DNA from: Nymphaea colorata
Taxonomy: Eukaryota > Streptophyta > Magnoliopsida > Nymphaeales > Nymphaeaceae
Assembly: GCF_008831285.2 (NCBI RefSeq)
Contig: NC_045141.1
Coordinates: 1,924,001 to 1,988,000, forward strand
Reading direction: 5' to 3'
Length of the DNA stretch: 64,000 nucleotides
In this document: piece by piece, positions 31,496-44,721 of the stretch
Numbering within the stretch: the first letter of the stretch is position 1
How the letters are laid out: every line of letters begins with the position of its first letter
Made by a program: the position numbers and the translations under genes
Notes under the pieces: model-generated
What the model saw: the letters and a program-made list of their open reading frames with translations, nothing else
Told to the model about the DNA's origin: nothing
Databases searched by the model: none

Positions 31496-33123
31496 TGTAA
31501 TCACCCAAATTTTTCTAAAGGACTATGATGTTTTATCCAATGCGAAATTCAAATTTAGGCACAAGATTTCCAAAATACACTCTCAGATCCAAATTAAATC
31601 CAAAATAGAACCCTCAGATCCAATTAAATCCAAAATACTACTTTTAGATCCAAAACCCAAGTTCAGATCCAAATCAATCATTTAAGACCGATTTGCCCCT
31701 CCTTTTGACCAAAAAACCTTCTTTTAGAGGGTGATTTTAGTCTTTTTTAAACAAGACCGATTTGTCCCTCCTTTGACCAAAAAACCTCCTTTTAGAGGGT
31801 GATTTTAGTCTTTTTTTAAACAAGACCGTTTGGCCCCCTTCTTTTGACCAAAAAAACCTCTTTTAGAGGGTGATTTTAGTCTTTTTTAAAACAAGAACCG
31901 ATTTGCTCTTCCTTTTGACCAAAAACCTCCTTTAGAGGGTGATTTTAGTCTTTTTCAAACAAGACCAATTTGCCTCTCCTTTTGACCAAAAACCTTCTTT
32001 TAGATGGTGATTTTAGTCTTTTTCAAACAAACCGATTTGCCCCTTCTTTTGACCAAAAAACCTTCTTTTAGAGGGTGATTTTAGTCTTTTTTTTAAACAA
32101 GACCGATTTGCCCCTCTTTTTGACCAAAAAACCTCCTTTTAGAGGGTGATTTTAGTCTTTTGTAAACAAGACCAATTTACCCCTCCTTTTGACCAAAAAA
32201 CATCCTTTTAGAGGGTAATTTTAGTCTTTTTGGGTGGACAAGACTCATTTGCCCTTCCTTTTGGCCAAAAAATCTCCTTTTGGAGGGTGATTTAGTCTTT
32301 TTAGGTCAAAAAATTCAAATTTTGGATTTTGGCTCCAAAATCCTCTATAAATACCCCCCCATATCCCCCTCTTGGGCAAGATTGGTCCTTGGGAGAAACT
32401 CTAGTGTATTCTCACTTGAAGACTTAGAGTTTCTCTTGAGCTCTCTCTCTCTCTTCCTCTTTTCATTTCCTTTTCCAACTTATAGCAAGCACTTTTGGAG
32501 CTTCATTCAAAAGGGGATCTTCAAGTGAAGGTGTTCATCTTCCTTAAGTTATTTCCCATTAGAGGTATGTAATCTTCATCTCTATCATTTCTCTTTTCTT
32601 TCTTTTCATTAATGTTCTTATTATTATGTTATTTCTTTCTCTTAAACATAGTGTTGTTGTTGTTTTCACTTTTTTTTCTCATCTTCATCTCCCCATGGCC
32701 AAAGGAGATAGCACTCAACCTCTTTTAGAGACAAGAGCTATGCTCAAATGCACCGGGAGCATGAGAAGATGAGATGATATTTTATTTTATGATTAAATCA
32801 TGCTCTTTCAAGTATTCTTGTTGTTCTTGTTCTTTCTCTTATCAATATCTTCTTGCTCTTTCTTCTCTTCAATAATATTCTTGTTGTTATTCTTTTCCTT
32901 AATGATAATTTTTGTTGTTATTGTTATTTCATTCTTCAATATAGTCTTTCTTGTTATTTTCTTTTTTTTCTTTTCTTTCATACATTTTTTTATGTTATTT
33001 CATTCTTCAATAGAGTCTTTCTTTTATTTCATTTCTTGTTATTGTTTTTCTTTCTACATTTTCTCATCTTCATCTCCCCACGGCTAAAGAAGGTAGCTCT
33101 CAATCTCTTTTTAGAGACAAGAG
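31496..33123 (+). repeat. LTR2, first 1.6 kb, ends at assembly gap
   Basis: It begins TGTAATCACCC and follows LTR sequence to GAGACAAGAG, where the Ns start. At every diagnostic site checked it agrees with LTR3 rather than LTR1: GGGTGGACAAG, TTTTGGATTTTGG, CTTATAGCAAGCAC, GATTTGCTCTTCC, and an LTR3-type duplication near 32913-33060. It carries many one-base homopolymer losses that increase toward the gap. Confidence 0.9.
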
Positions 33124-33223
33124 NNNNNNNNNNNNNNNNNNNNNNNNNNNNNNNNNNNNNNNNNNNNNNNNNNNNNNNNNNNNNNNNNNNNNNNNNNNNN
33201 NNNNNNNNNNNNNNNNNNNNNNN
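33124..33223. other. assembly gap (100 Ns)
   Basis: Exactly 100 N, the usual placeholder for a join of unknown size. The left side ends inside an LTR and the right side starts inside the PMD ORF, so about 3 kb of element would be missing if the order is real. Confidence 0.99.
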
Positions 33224-34080
33224 GAAAAAAATTCCTTATGAACCCAACCAAGGTCAATGCAAATGACCTCATTGCTCACTTTACTGGACGGAAAACTTGG
33301 CCTTTAGTAGAAAACCATGAAAATCAAAGCATCAACATGAAAAAATTTGTATGAAGAATTGGAACCTATGTTGAACTTCTAACCCTACCTCGAAAAGCCA
33401 TAGGGAGAATTAAACATTGTATGATGCTCTGCACAGTAGGAGTGACCCTTTTACCAATGGAAGTGACCTTTTAGATGTCTGTATTGCCCAACTTTTTCGA
33501 GTATGGGGCATAGAGGGACCCGACACTTGTCAGTAGCAATGACAGCCTTAGCCTTCCTTTACCGAGGACTCACCCGCTTTACCATTGAAGATATCGACTT
33601 CATAGAAGGATGCACATATGCTTACAATTGTGGTTCCTCAAGCATGCGGGACCCCAAGCCAGTCTATTCAGAAATACTGATGGATCATTGACAACCTTGG
33701 AGCAATACCGTCGTTTGATCGAGCAATTGAATGAAGGAGAGATCATTTGGGATTATTGTGATCGTCGGCAGAGCCTACCCCGATACACTCACCATCATCA
33801 TGGGCGTACCACACTCTTGGGCCCTTACTTCATAGTTGATTATTGTGCTGATAGATGTATGAGACAGTTCTCTCAAAGGCAGAAGATGGTCTCTGTGCAT
33901 GCACCAATTGGAGCTATTCCCGAATTTGACCTTAGTTCTCCTCAATGGACAGCATTGTTTGCAGTAGCTCGACAAGAATGGAAGACACAAATATCATACA
34001 CTTGGTTCATAGGCCCAGTGGTGAAGAAGGAATACGCTGAGTGGTGGGATGCCAACCGACCACCATCCATCATTCCCTAA
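33224..34080 (+). pseudogene. PMD ORF, copy 2, 5'-truncated by the gap
   Basis: Corresponds to 23566-24426 of copy 1. The first 400 bases have several one-base gains and losses against copy 1, for example at 33229, 33346, 33357, 33376, 33452, 33507 and 33622. The last part (33630-34080) reads in frame and looks the same as copy 1. The pattern fits unpolished sequence next to a gap better than biological decay. Confidence 0.85.
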
Positions 34081-34252
34081 AAAGTTTTATGTTGTCAACT
34101 TTGTATTCCTTCTATCGTTATCATCTTTATTAGTATCTTTGGATGTAACTTTTTAAAACTTGTAATGCAATATGAACCTTCATTTTGTCATCATTTCCGT
34201 CCAATAACTCTATTTTCTTATGTCATAAGGTGAATACTTGAAAGCCAACAAG

Positions 34253-37011
34253 ATGGTTGAAACTAGATCGCAAGCTAAGCAGACTCCTCAAAACGAGGCT
34301 TCATCCTCTGAACTCCATCCAGAAACACTTGGCCTCCCAGCAATCGAGCCAGAAGCTTACTATATGTTCCGTTTGTTCATGGAGCGATTCATGAAAGAGC
34401 AAGAAGAGCAAAAGGCCTTGATGGTTACTCCAGAGCCGGATGAAAAGACTGCCAAGCAAAAAAGAAAGAAGAAAAACAAGTCTTTGTTGAAAATCAGGAT
34501 GAAGACCATTTGGGTTCAGATTCGACAACTAGTAAGGAAGAAAGACCCGAACTGTTTTCTCTCAAAAAGAAAAAGACAACAAAGAAAAATAAAAAGGGAA
34601 AAGATGTTATGATAGAAAATAGCTCACCCAGTCCTATCACCACTGAAAGTTCGGAAGAGAAGCCCAAAAGGAAGAGAAAACCTACAAAGAAAGTAAAAAA
34701 GACAAAGAAATACATCACTAGCAGCAGCTCAGACAGTGAGAGTTCTGAAGGAAAAGTAAAGGAGATCAAGGGCAAAAAGAAAAGATCAAGCCAGAATTGG
34801 TCGAATCAAGTGATGATGAAAGTCCGACTAAGCGCAGATTCTACGAAATAGAGAAAAGAATGAACAATCTTGAGCTTAGGGGGAAGGGGAAACGTTCATA
34901 CTCATGTGAGGACTACTACCTTGGCATTGAAGGAGACGAAGACGTGAAAGGCTTGCCCAGAGAATTCATCAGATATGATGGAACCACTTGTCCACACGTT
35001 CATCTTTCAACTTTTTTCAATGATTGCTACAAAATTCGGACAAATGACAGAGCTTTGTTCTGATATTTTCCAAGAAGTCTTGAAGGCATTGCCGCACAAT
35101 GGTATAAAGAAAATATCAATCCAATCGAGCTGAAGGAGTTTGACAAGTTGATTAACATGTTTGTTGAAAGATTCGAACAAAATGCTCCCATGGCTCCAAC
35201 CCTCAGTACCATTTGCAGTCTTCGTCAGAAACAAGGAGAAAAGGCTCGAGAATTCATCCAAAAATGGAGAATGCAATGCAATAAGATGAAGGAGCCCATT
35301 TCTGAGACACAAGCCTTGTCACTCATTAGGAAAAATCTTGCCCAACCCTTGAAAAGTCTCATCCGCAATGCCCTGATCAAAACCTTTGCTGAGTTGATTG
35401 AACAAGCAAACTCGATAGAAGAAGGAATTGAGGAAGGAGATTTTGATGGAATTATTGCTCCTAAGTACAAAGAAGATGGAAAGAAGGATGAAGGACACAG
35501 TTGCCCGCACACTTCATAGCCAATGCTGGCATTAGAAAGGACCATGGCAATAACTACAAGCATGACAAAGACGTCAGTTTCAAGAAGAACATGCAGTTTC
35601 TCAAAGGCGACGATGAAAGGAAAACAAACACCCAGGTTGGAGCTACGACCGGAAATTCACTCCTCTGAGCCAGTCTCGGGAGAAGATCCTGGAATACCTT
35701 CTCGCCAAAGGAACTATCGTCTTGCCAAAAGTACCAGAGCCTCCAAAAATGATGGGAGGAAATAAAGAAAAACTGTGCAAGTTTCATCGTACCCCTGGTC
35801 ATGACACTGAGGATTGTTTTGTCCTCAAAAATATTATTCAAGACTTCATCAACAAAGATCTCAAGATTTGTGATGATAACACCCCTGAGATACTAAGGAA
35901 TCCATTCCCTGACCACGGAAAGGCGACAGTGGCCATGATCAGTACATGCACTCCACTTCCATACCATCCACAAGAGCACATTCGACCTTATATTGGGAGC
36001 AGCTCACACAAAGTCATGGTGGTAGACCAAGGTAAGGAACCTCTAGATTTCATTACTATGATGAATGGCAGGATAGAAAGTTTGCCCAAGAAACTTCCTA
36101 TGATTCCAAAGACTTTTATCTTACAAGGCGATGAATCATCAAATGACTCCTCAGATAAAGATCCATGCTATTTGGACGTTCTCCCCTTGGAAGAATGTAT
36201 GGATGAGGGAGACTCGATTCAAGCTTCTAAAAATCAGTCAATTACCTTCTCAGAAAAAGACCTCTCAAAATGGGGATATTTCCATGAAGATGCTCTTTAC
36301 ATCGTTGTTCAGGTCAATGGGATGACGGTGCCACATGTTTTGATTGATGGAGGAAGTGGTTTGAATATTTGTCCTGATCTCACGGCTAAAACATTGGGGT
36401 TTCGTGAAAACAAATATCGTTCTGATAATACCAAGATCTACGGATACGATGGCCGAGGCATGAACAGCAAATGTACCATCGACATGAATGTGATCATTGA
36501 AAATACTAGCCATTGTATTGAATTTCATGTGGTAGATGTACCACCATCATACAACTTGCTTTTGGGACGACCTTGGATCCATCAAGTACGAGGGATCACA
36601 TCCACTCTTCATCAATGCCTGAAATGGAATTTTGGTCCATCAGTCATCACTGTCCGTGCTGAGGATCCGGTCAAGAGGTTGAGGCAACCTATGCTCCCTA
36701 GGCCAATTGATCCGGTAGATGTACCGAGCATAAGAACAACAAAGGACAGACCTTTGGAAGAATGGATGCAGAACATGGAGATAGAGGAACCATCTGGGAA
36801 TGCTTATACTATTTCAAGCAATCGTGAAAGTTACCAAGAACACCTATTGTATGTTCATTTCATGAAAAACCCCAAGGGTTTTCAGTTGCTTCTGAAAGGT
36901 GGCTACCGTCCATTCACTGGCCTTGGGAAAAATGAAGATGGCATCTTGCAACCGATTAGCATCTCTTTTCAGATGAACATGAGAGGACTGGGATATCATG
37001 AAGGAATTTGA
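34253..37011 (+). pseudogene. gag-protease polyprotein (copy 2)
   Basis: Same domains as copy 1. The shared in-frame stops are at 35061-35063 and 35489-35491. In addition four single A losses in A-runs (near 34484, 34780, 35483 and 35625) shift the frame; none is present in copy 1. From 35722 to the TGA at 37011 the protease and G-patch-like part is open and appears to have the same protein sequence as copy 1. Confidence 0.85.
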
Positions 37012-37172
37012 AGAAGATCTTGGGGCTAATAGTATTCACTTTTGTTTCAAAATCCTCCCATGAATTTTGTAATTTTGAACATCTTTTTGTCTCGTCTCAT
37101 GAGAGAACCCATTCTATGAACTAAGAACCTTTTTTTTATATATATGCAAATGCAAGTAATTTTTTGTTGTCA

Positions 37173-37208
37173 ATTTCATCCTAACTCTTTCCTTTATCCT
37201 CTTTACAG
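37173..37208 (+). other. probable intron acceptor (copy 2)
   Basis: Same polypyrimidine tract and ACAG as at 27525-27560, upstream of the second RT frame. Confidence 0.55.
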
Positions 37209-37209
37209 G

Positions 37210-40200
37210 ATGTCGGAACTCAATATGTCTCAGTTTATTCTTTTTCCATGAAAGTCCCCCCAGAAAGCATTTATCGAACAAGCAGTCGGTGAAATGGAAC
37301 CTATGGCAATACCCGAGTCAGAATTACCAGAATTCACTCAGATTCAGAAACAAGAACATCCCTCATCTTTGGTGAATGATCCAATTGAAGAAATTAATAT
37401 TGGAACAAGTGAAGATCCTAAAATTCTTCAAATTGGCACCAGTTTGTCAGTGAATGAGAAGAAAAGATTGATGGACTTTCTTATAAGTAACCAAGAAGCT
37501 TTTGCTTGGACTTATGAAGATATGCCAGGCTTAGACCCCCAATTGGTTGAACATCGTTTGCCCTTAAATCCTAATTGTAAGCCGATTAAGCAAAAATTGC
37601 GCAAGCTTGACCCTCGACTAGAAGGCCCTGTAAAAGAAGGACTAGAGGACTTGATAAAGGCAAAATTCATTTGTGCCATCGATTACCCCGAATGGTTGGC
37701 GAACATCGTGGTGGTCCCCAAGAAAAATGGCAAAGTTAGGTTGTGCATCGACTTTCGAGACTTGAACAAAGCCACACCGAAGGATGATTATCCTCTTCCA
37801 AACATTGATCTATTGGTAGACAGTACTGCAGGCCATGCAATGTTTTCTTTCATGGATGGATATTCGGGATATAATCAAATCAAATTAGCAGTCAAAGATC
37901 AACCTAAGACTGCTTTTACTACACCATGGGGTACTTTTTGTTACACGGTAATGCCATTTGGGTTGAAGAATGCTGGAGCAACCTATCAAAGAGCCATGGC
38001 CGCCATCTTCCATGACCAGATGCATAAAATCATGGATGCATATATCGATGACATATTGATCAAATCCAAGACAAGAGAAGATCACATTGAAACTCTTGCC
38101 CAAGTATTCGAGAGGCTTTTACAGTACCAGCTTCGCCTGAATCCTCAAAAATGTGTGTTTGTGGTTGAGTCAGGCAAACTGTTGGGTTTCATGGTCAGTA
38201 AGAAGGGAATTGAAATGGATCTTACAAAAGCCAAGGCAATAATCGATATGCCACCACCTACCAATATCAAGGAGTTGCGAAGCTTGCAAGGACGAATCCA
38301 ATCCATCAGACGATTCATTTCCAATCTGGCCATGAGATGCGAGCCATTCAACCAGCTACTGAGGAAAGGTGTCAAGTTTGAATGGGGTTTTGAATGCCAA
38401 CAGTCATTCGAAAGGATCAAGAAATACCTTCTAAATCCACCAATTCTAAAACCACCAACGTTGGGAAGACCACTGCTGCTTTACATCACAGTAAATGAGT
38501 CAGCATGTGGCGGCTTTTTGGCACAATATGAGGAAGGAAGTCGCATCGAATATGCAATCTATTACATTAGCAAGACTTTTGTTCAGTACGAAAAGAAGTA
38601 CTCTCCAATAGAGAAAACTTGTCTGGCATTGGTTTGGATGTGTCAGAAGTTGAGACATTACTTATTAGCTTGTGAGGTCAAGATACTCTCCAAACTAAAT
38701 CCTCTCAAGTACATCTTGGAGCAGCCATTCCTTAATGGGCGTATCGCAAAATGGCAAGTTCTGTTGATGCAATATGATCTTGAATATGTGTCTCAAAAGT
38801 CAATCAAAGGACAAACAATTGCGGATCAGTTAGCAGACTTCCCTCAGTACGAAGAAATCAGAACAAATGATGAGTTTCCAGATGAACATGTACTAAGATT
38901 GGAAACGGTTTCGACATGGAAGAAGTACTTTGACGGGTCCAGAAATGTGATGGGAGCAGGCATAGGCATCTTACTCATCACTCCAGAAAGCGAAATGATC
39001 CCGTACTCTTTGAAACTTGATTTTCCATGTACCCATAACATGGCTGAATATGAAGCCCTCATACAAGGACTTCGTTCTTTATTGAGTTTTCAAGTGAAAA
39101 GAGTGCATGCCTTCGGCGACTCTCAGCTTATTATAAACCAAGTGAATGGAGAATGGCAAGTCAAAGATGAAAAGTTGGTGCCATATCAAGAAATTGCTAC
39201 CTCCTTAATCTGTCAATTCGAAGAAGTACAATTGGCTCACGTAAAGAGAGAAGGTAACCCTATTGCGGATGGTCTCGCGAGCTTAGGATCAACCATCACT
39301 TTTCGAACCAATGAAGCAATCCGTTCTTTTGAGATTGGAAGATTGGAACACCCTACTTTTGAAACGATGGCGCATGTTCATCATATCCAAGGGGGGGATA
39401 CGCCTTGGTACCATGACATCAAAAGGTACATTGAAAGCGGAGAATTCCCGACTGAAATGTCTAAAAATGAACAAAAAGCAATACAACGTATGTCAGCAAG
39501 GTACTTTATCCTAGCAGGGGTATTATACAGACGTGGATTTAGCACTGAATACTCTCGGTGCCTTGATGAAGATGAGGCAAAGAAAGTAATCGAAGAATCA
39601 CATCGAGGAGATTGTGGAGGCCATGTTGGTTACCAAACCCTCACCAAACAAATAATTCGAGCAGGGTATTATTGGCCAACCATGCAAAAAGATTGTCACC
39701 AATTTGTCAAAAGATGCAAAGAATGTCAACTGCATGCTCCAGTAATTCATGCCCCAGCCTCTCACTTGCATTCTGTGACATCTCCTTGGCCGTTTTCAAT
39801 GTGGGCCTTTGACGTAGTCGGACCGATATCCCCTACAGCTTCTAACGGCCATAAGTATTTTCTTGCTGCAACAGATTATTTTACCAAGTGGGTAGAAGTC
39901 GTCACACTTAGAACAGTGGAAGGACGTCATGTAGTGTCCTTCATTCACAAAAATCTTCTTTGCAGATTTGGTGTCCCTCATGATATAGTATCAGACAATG
40001 GAACACATTTCAAGAATGAAAAGATGAGGCAGTTGTGCAGCAAATACCACATCACGCACCATTTTTCAGCTCCTTATTACCCCCAAGGCAATGGACAAGC
40101 AGAGGCTACCAACAAGATCCTGATCCGCATCTTGGAATAGACAGTAGAAACTGGAAGAGATTGGCATGAAAAGATGCACAACGCTCTATGGGCATATCGC

Positions 40201-40653
40201 ACCACTATGAGAACTCCAACAAATGCCACTCCAGCAGAGCTAGTTTATGGAACAGAAGTGGTTCTACCATTACATGTGTTGAAACCTGCTTTGAAGTTCG
40301 CTTCTCTCATAGAGCTCCCTCTTACTCAATATCAACAAAAAAGGCTAATGCAACTCGATTTGCTAGATGAAAAGAGGCTAAAAGCGGCTGAACATGCTGA
40401 AGCTTATCGCCAAAGGGTAGCCAGACAATTTGCCAAGTCAGTTATCGAGAGACAGTTCAAAGTGAATGATTCGGTCCTACGATCTGCAGTGTACCTGAGA
40501 GGACGACCACGAGGCAAGTGGGCATCAAATTGGGAAGGCCCATATGTCATTAAGGAAGTTTTGCCCCACAATTCATACCGACTAATTGATGCTGATGGGG
40601 TGGAATTTGCCGATCCTGTTAATGCCATTCACCTCAAGAAATTTTATGCCTAG
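37210..40653 (+). pseudogene. pol (copy 2), best-preserved version
   Basis: Open from ATG 37294 for 948 residues through RT, RNase H, second RNase H and the integrase catalytic core. The frame is halted by TAG 40138-40140, then continues open to TAG 40651-40653 through the integrase C-terminal domain (WASNWEGPYVIKEVLPH, ending HLKKFYA). An earlier TGA at 37249-37251 lies between the splice acceptor and ATG 37294. All catalytic motifs of RT (YIDD), both RNases H and the integrase D, D, E are present, so only stop codons disable it. No chromodomain follows, in keeping with the Tat/Ogre lineage. Confidence 0.92.
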
Positions 40654-40755
40654 TTCTCTTGTATTCATTTTCCAATCAATGTCAAACATTTGTATTTCCA
40701 CATCGACTATTCAATCTAGATTCTTCCCAGTTGTAAAACATGACAATTACACTGG

Positions 40756-41050
40756 GGCATTTTTATTTTTATCGCTCAGGGTAAAGGGTTAAACCCGCAA
40801 TATGAGGGCAACCCATGCAGGCAAGGGGTTAAACCTGCAACGCTAGCCAAAGCAACCCATGCAGGCAAAGGGGTTAAACCTGTGCTACAAGCCAAAGCAA
40901 CCCACACAGTTAAAGGGTTCAACTTGTGATGCAAGTCAAGGCAACCCATTCAAGGGGGTTAATCCTGAATTTGAAATCGGCAAACCCATGCAGGTAAGGG
41001 GTTAAACCTGCAATTTAAGCTCAAACAACCCATTCAAGTAAGGGGTAAAG
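40756..41050 (+). repeat. 3' untranslated tandem repeat (copy 2)
   Basis: Same GGCAACCCATGCAGGCAAGG and GGTTAAACCTGCAA array as at 31101-31400. Confidence 0.85.
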
Positions 41051-41138
41051 CCTGAAACATCTCTATGAAAATATCTTGCTTGAAAAATTTGTGGCGTTTA
41101 TCTTTGTCACTAAGCAAGGCTAACACCGGCTTATTAAC

Positions 41139-41151
41139 AAAGAGGGGCATC
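41139..41151 (+). other. polypurine tract (copy 2)
   Basis: AAAGAGGGGCATC directly before LTR3. Confidence 0.85.
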
Positions 41152-44100
41152 TGTAATCACCCCAAATTTTTCTAAAGGACTATGATGTTTTATCCAAATG
41201 CGAAATTCAAATTTAGGCACAAGATTTCCAAAATACTACTCTCAGATCCAAATTAAATCCAAAATAGAACCCTCAGATCCAAATTAAATCCAAAATACTA
41301 CTTTTAGATCCAAAACCCAAGTTCAGATCCAAATCAATCATTTAAGACCGATTTGCCCCTCCTTTTGACCAAAAAACCTTCTTTTAGAGGGTGATTTTAG
41401 TCTTTTTTAAACAAGACCGATTTGTCCCTCCTTTTGACCAAAAAACCTCCTTTTAGAGGGTGATTTTAGTCTTTTTTTAAACAAGACCGATTTGCCCCTT
41501 CTTTTGACCAAAAAACCTCTTTTAGAGGGTGATTTTAGTCTTTTTTTAAACAAGACCGATTTGCTCTTCCTTTTGACCAAAAACCTCCTTTAGAGGGTGA
41601 TTTTAGTCTTTTTCAAACAAGACCAATTTGCCTCTCCTTTTGACCAAAAAACCTTCTTTTAGATGGTGATTTTAGTCTTTTTCAAACAAGACCGATTTGC
41701 CCCTTCTTTTGACCAAAAAACCTTCTTTTAGAGGGTGATTTTAGTCTTTTTTAAACAAGACCGATTTGCCCCTCTTTTTGACCAAAAAACCTCCTTTTAG
41801 AGGGTGATTTTAGTCTTTTTGGTAAACAAGACCAATTTACCCCTCCTTTTGACCAAAAAACATCCTTTTAGAGGGTAATTTTAGTCTTTTTGGGTGGACA
41901 AGACTCATTTGCCCTTCCTTTTGGCCAAAAAATCTCCTTTTGGAGGGTGATTTTAGTCTTTTTAGGTCAAAAAATTCAAATTTTGGATTTTGGCTCCAAA
42001 ATCCTCTATAAATACCCCCCCATATCCCCCCTCTTGGGCAAGATTGGTCCTTGGGAGAAACTCTAGTGTATTCTCACTTGAAGACTTAGAGTTTCTCTTG
42101 AGCTCTCTCTCTCTCTTCCTCTTTTCATTTCCTTTTCCAACTTATAGCAAGCACTTTTGGAGCTTCATTCAAAAGGGGATCTTCAAGTGAAGGTGTTCAT
42201 CTTCCTTAAGTTATTTCCCATTAGAGGTATGTAATCTTCATCTCTATCATTTCTCTTTTCTTTCTTTTCATTAATGTTCTTATTATTATGTTATTTCTTT
42301 CTCTTAAACATAGTGTTGTTGTTGTTTTCACTTTTTTTTTCTCATCTTCATCTCCCCATGGCCAAAGGAGATAGCACTCAACCTCTTTTTAGAGACAAGA
42401 GGCTATGCTCAAATGCACCGGGAGCATGAGAAGATGAGATGATATTTTATTTTATGATTAAATCATGCTCTTTCAAGTATTCTTGTTGTTCTTGTTCTTT
42501 CTCTTTATCAATATCTTCTTGCTCTTTCTTCTCTTCAATATATATTCTTGTTGTTGTTATTCTTTTCCTTAATGAATATATTTTTGTTGTTATTGTTATT
42601 TCATTTCTTCAATATAGTCTTATTCTTGTTATTTCATTTCTTCGTTATTGTTTTTCTTTCTACATTTTTGTTGTTATTGTTATTTCATTTCTTCAATATA
42701 GTCTTATTCTTGTTATTTCATTTCTTCGTTATTGTTTTTCTTTCTACATTTTCTCCTCATCTTCATCTCCCCACGGCTAAAGAAGGTAGCTCTCAATCTC
42801 TTTTTAGAGACAAGAGGCTATAATCAAAGTGCACCGGGAGCATGGAAAGATGAGATGATCTTTCATTTTAATCATGTTCTTTCTTTTCATGAATACATTC
42901 TTATTGTTCTTTTGTTTCCTCTTATTTTCCTCTCTTCCTCATTTCTCCATGGCCAAAAGAGATAGCTCTCAATCTCTATTTTAGAGTCAAGAGACTATAC
43001 TCAAGTGCACCGAAAACATGAGAAGATGAGGTGATATATCAATTCATAGTTACATCATGTCTTCCCTCCTAATTGAACTTTGCTTTTTTTCATCATCCTC
43101 TTTCTTTCTTTCCTTCCTTAAAAGTTATCTATATATTATGCATGCATAGTTGCTTGGTTCTTTACTTACATGTGAATGCATGTCGGGAATGAGAGTGTGG
43201 TTTGGAGACTCTTTATTTTCATATTAATCTTTGAGGTTGGGACTTGTCCAACCCGGGATAAACCCTCACGAAAATGTACATGTTAATATGCATTTTCATA
43301 TCATTTTGCGCTAGTTTCCTTCTTAATCATCACATTAGGAACCTTAACGAGTGCCTCGTTATGTTGCTTGTTTTCTTCCATACCCAACGGTGGAAGAAAT
43401 ATATCTCTTACAACAAACCAAATAATAACATTCTATGCTTATATAAATCATATTTTCTAAAACATTTTCAAAAAGAACCTTCTAACATGACCTTAAGGAC
43501 TTAGCTTAGACTCTTGCATGAGTCCAAACTCCCCTCCGGCCCACATTAAATTTGAAGTTGGTAATTTTAAGTTGTTCCTTGAATTTTCTAATCTTGTGAA
43601 GGTATGGATGTATACACATGTTATATACATTTATGCCAACATGATGACCCCCATATTTCTCTCTCTATGCTTTCACTTTCTATTTTATAAATTTTCATAT
43701 GTGCATGAATACGTATGTACATGTGCTCCATCTCCTCTCTTTCAAATATTTATTCCTCTTTTCAAGACAAATATCTTCTCTTATAACATTTCTCATACCC
43801 ATATATGCGTATGATATTTTTCTTTTCCTCTAAAATCTCTATTTCTCTTCGAATCAACACATCTTTTTCTCTTAAACTTTCATATATGTGTATATGTGAT
43901 GGTATGTACACATGTATGCATGTCTTTCTTTATATCTCTCTTTCCTTTCATAAGAATGTTTTATCTCTTGTATTCTTTTTAACATTCTCACCTCATGAAC
44001 TTTCTATTTACCAACTTCAATAAGACCACAAACCAAGTAATGACCCAATATTGGAATCATGCTTGATGGTCTACAATCTCTATCCCTTTTCAAAAACTTT

Positions 44101-44716
44101 TCCTTCTTATATACAATAATAATAATAACGAAATCTTAGATGTATGTTGTGGTAGGAATGACATTAGATGAATGTTGTGGTAGGAATGTTTTACATTTTT
44201 TTCAATCATATAGGGTAAATGCATCCATGCATTCTCACCCACTTTATTTCATTTATGACCACAAGCACCTCTCCAAAGGAACTTAAGCAAGAAGGGATGG
44301 AGCTCTAGCTAGGTGGTAACCGAATTAGAGCAAAATCTCAAACCTACTTAAAGTCTTAAGAGAACACTAAAGTGATTTCAAAATGTTTTCACAAGTTTTT
44401 CAAATGATATTTACTAGTTTCACTTTTTCCTCAAAACATTTCACATTTTCAAGCAATTCTTCAAGAACCCTTTCAAAAGTTTGAAACTCCAAACTTTCAA
44501 TATTTTCTACACCGCATATAGAATCAAAAAGATGTTTAAGTTAAAACGAAATGCATCAATGATAAACATAGTTCTTGGGTTGATTACCCCCGGTAAAGGC
44601 GCCGGGAACGGTCGATCCTCGTACCGACGGGCGAGTCCCTTTCTTTCCTCTTTCAAAACAAAAACCTTATTTTTCTGGAGCACTCCAAAACCAATGAAAA
44701 TTTTGAGATGCAAACA
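41152..44716 (+). repeat. LTR3 (3' LTR), 3565 bp
   Basis: Complete LTR, TGTAATCACCCC to GATGCAAACA, followed by the target duplication CCGAG. It differs from LTR1 by scattered substitutions and an 84-bp tandem duplication. U3 repeats are at 41346-41966, TATA at 42007-42014 and the U5 GC-rich element at 44577-44638. Confidence 0.93.
42581..42748 (+). repeat. 84-bp tandem duplication private to LTR3/LTR2
   Basis: Two copies, 42581-42664 and 42665-42748, each starting TTTTTGTTGTTATTGTTATT. LTR1 has one copy (20345 onward). LTR2 has two, with errors (about 32910-33060). Confidence 0.93.
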
Positions 44717-44721
44717 CCGAG

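Larger units (their letters stand above)
18908..44716 (+). mobile_element. Tat/Ogre-lineage Ty3/gypsy retrotransposon (assembled as LTR-INT-LTR-gap-INT-LTR)
   Basis: The element begins TGTAATCACCCC, ends GATGCAAACA and is flanked by the 5-bp duplication CCGAG (18903-18907 and 44717-44721). This shows a single integration into the left arm of the hAT element. Gene order is PMD ORF, gag-protease, intron, RT, RNase H, second RNase H, integrase. The dual RNase H, absence of a chromodomain, extra 5' ORF and long LTRs place it in the Tat/Ogre lineage. LTR1 and LTR3 differ by roughly 1-2 percent by eye, so it is much younger than LTRs A-D. The second internal copy is probably an assembly duplication. 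All coding parts carry stop codons. Confidence 0.9.

Noticed and set aside
31496-33123. LTR2 as evidence for two independent insertions
   Set aside because: There is no TSD around it, and all its variants match LTR3. Only one CCGAG pair exists, at the outer ends.
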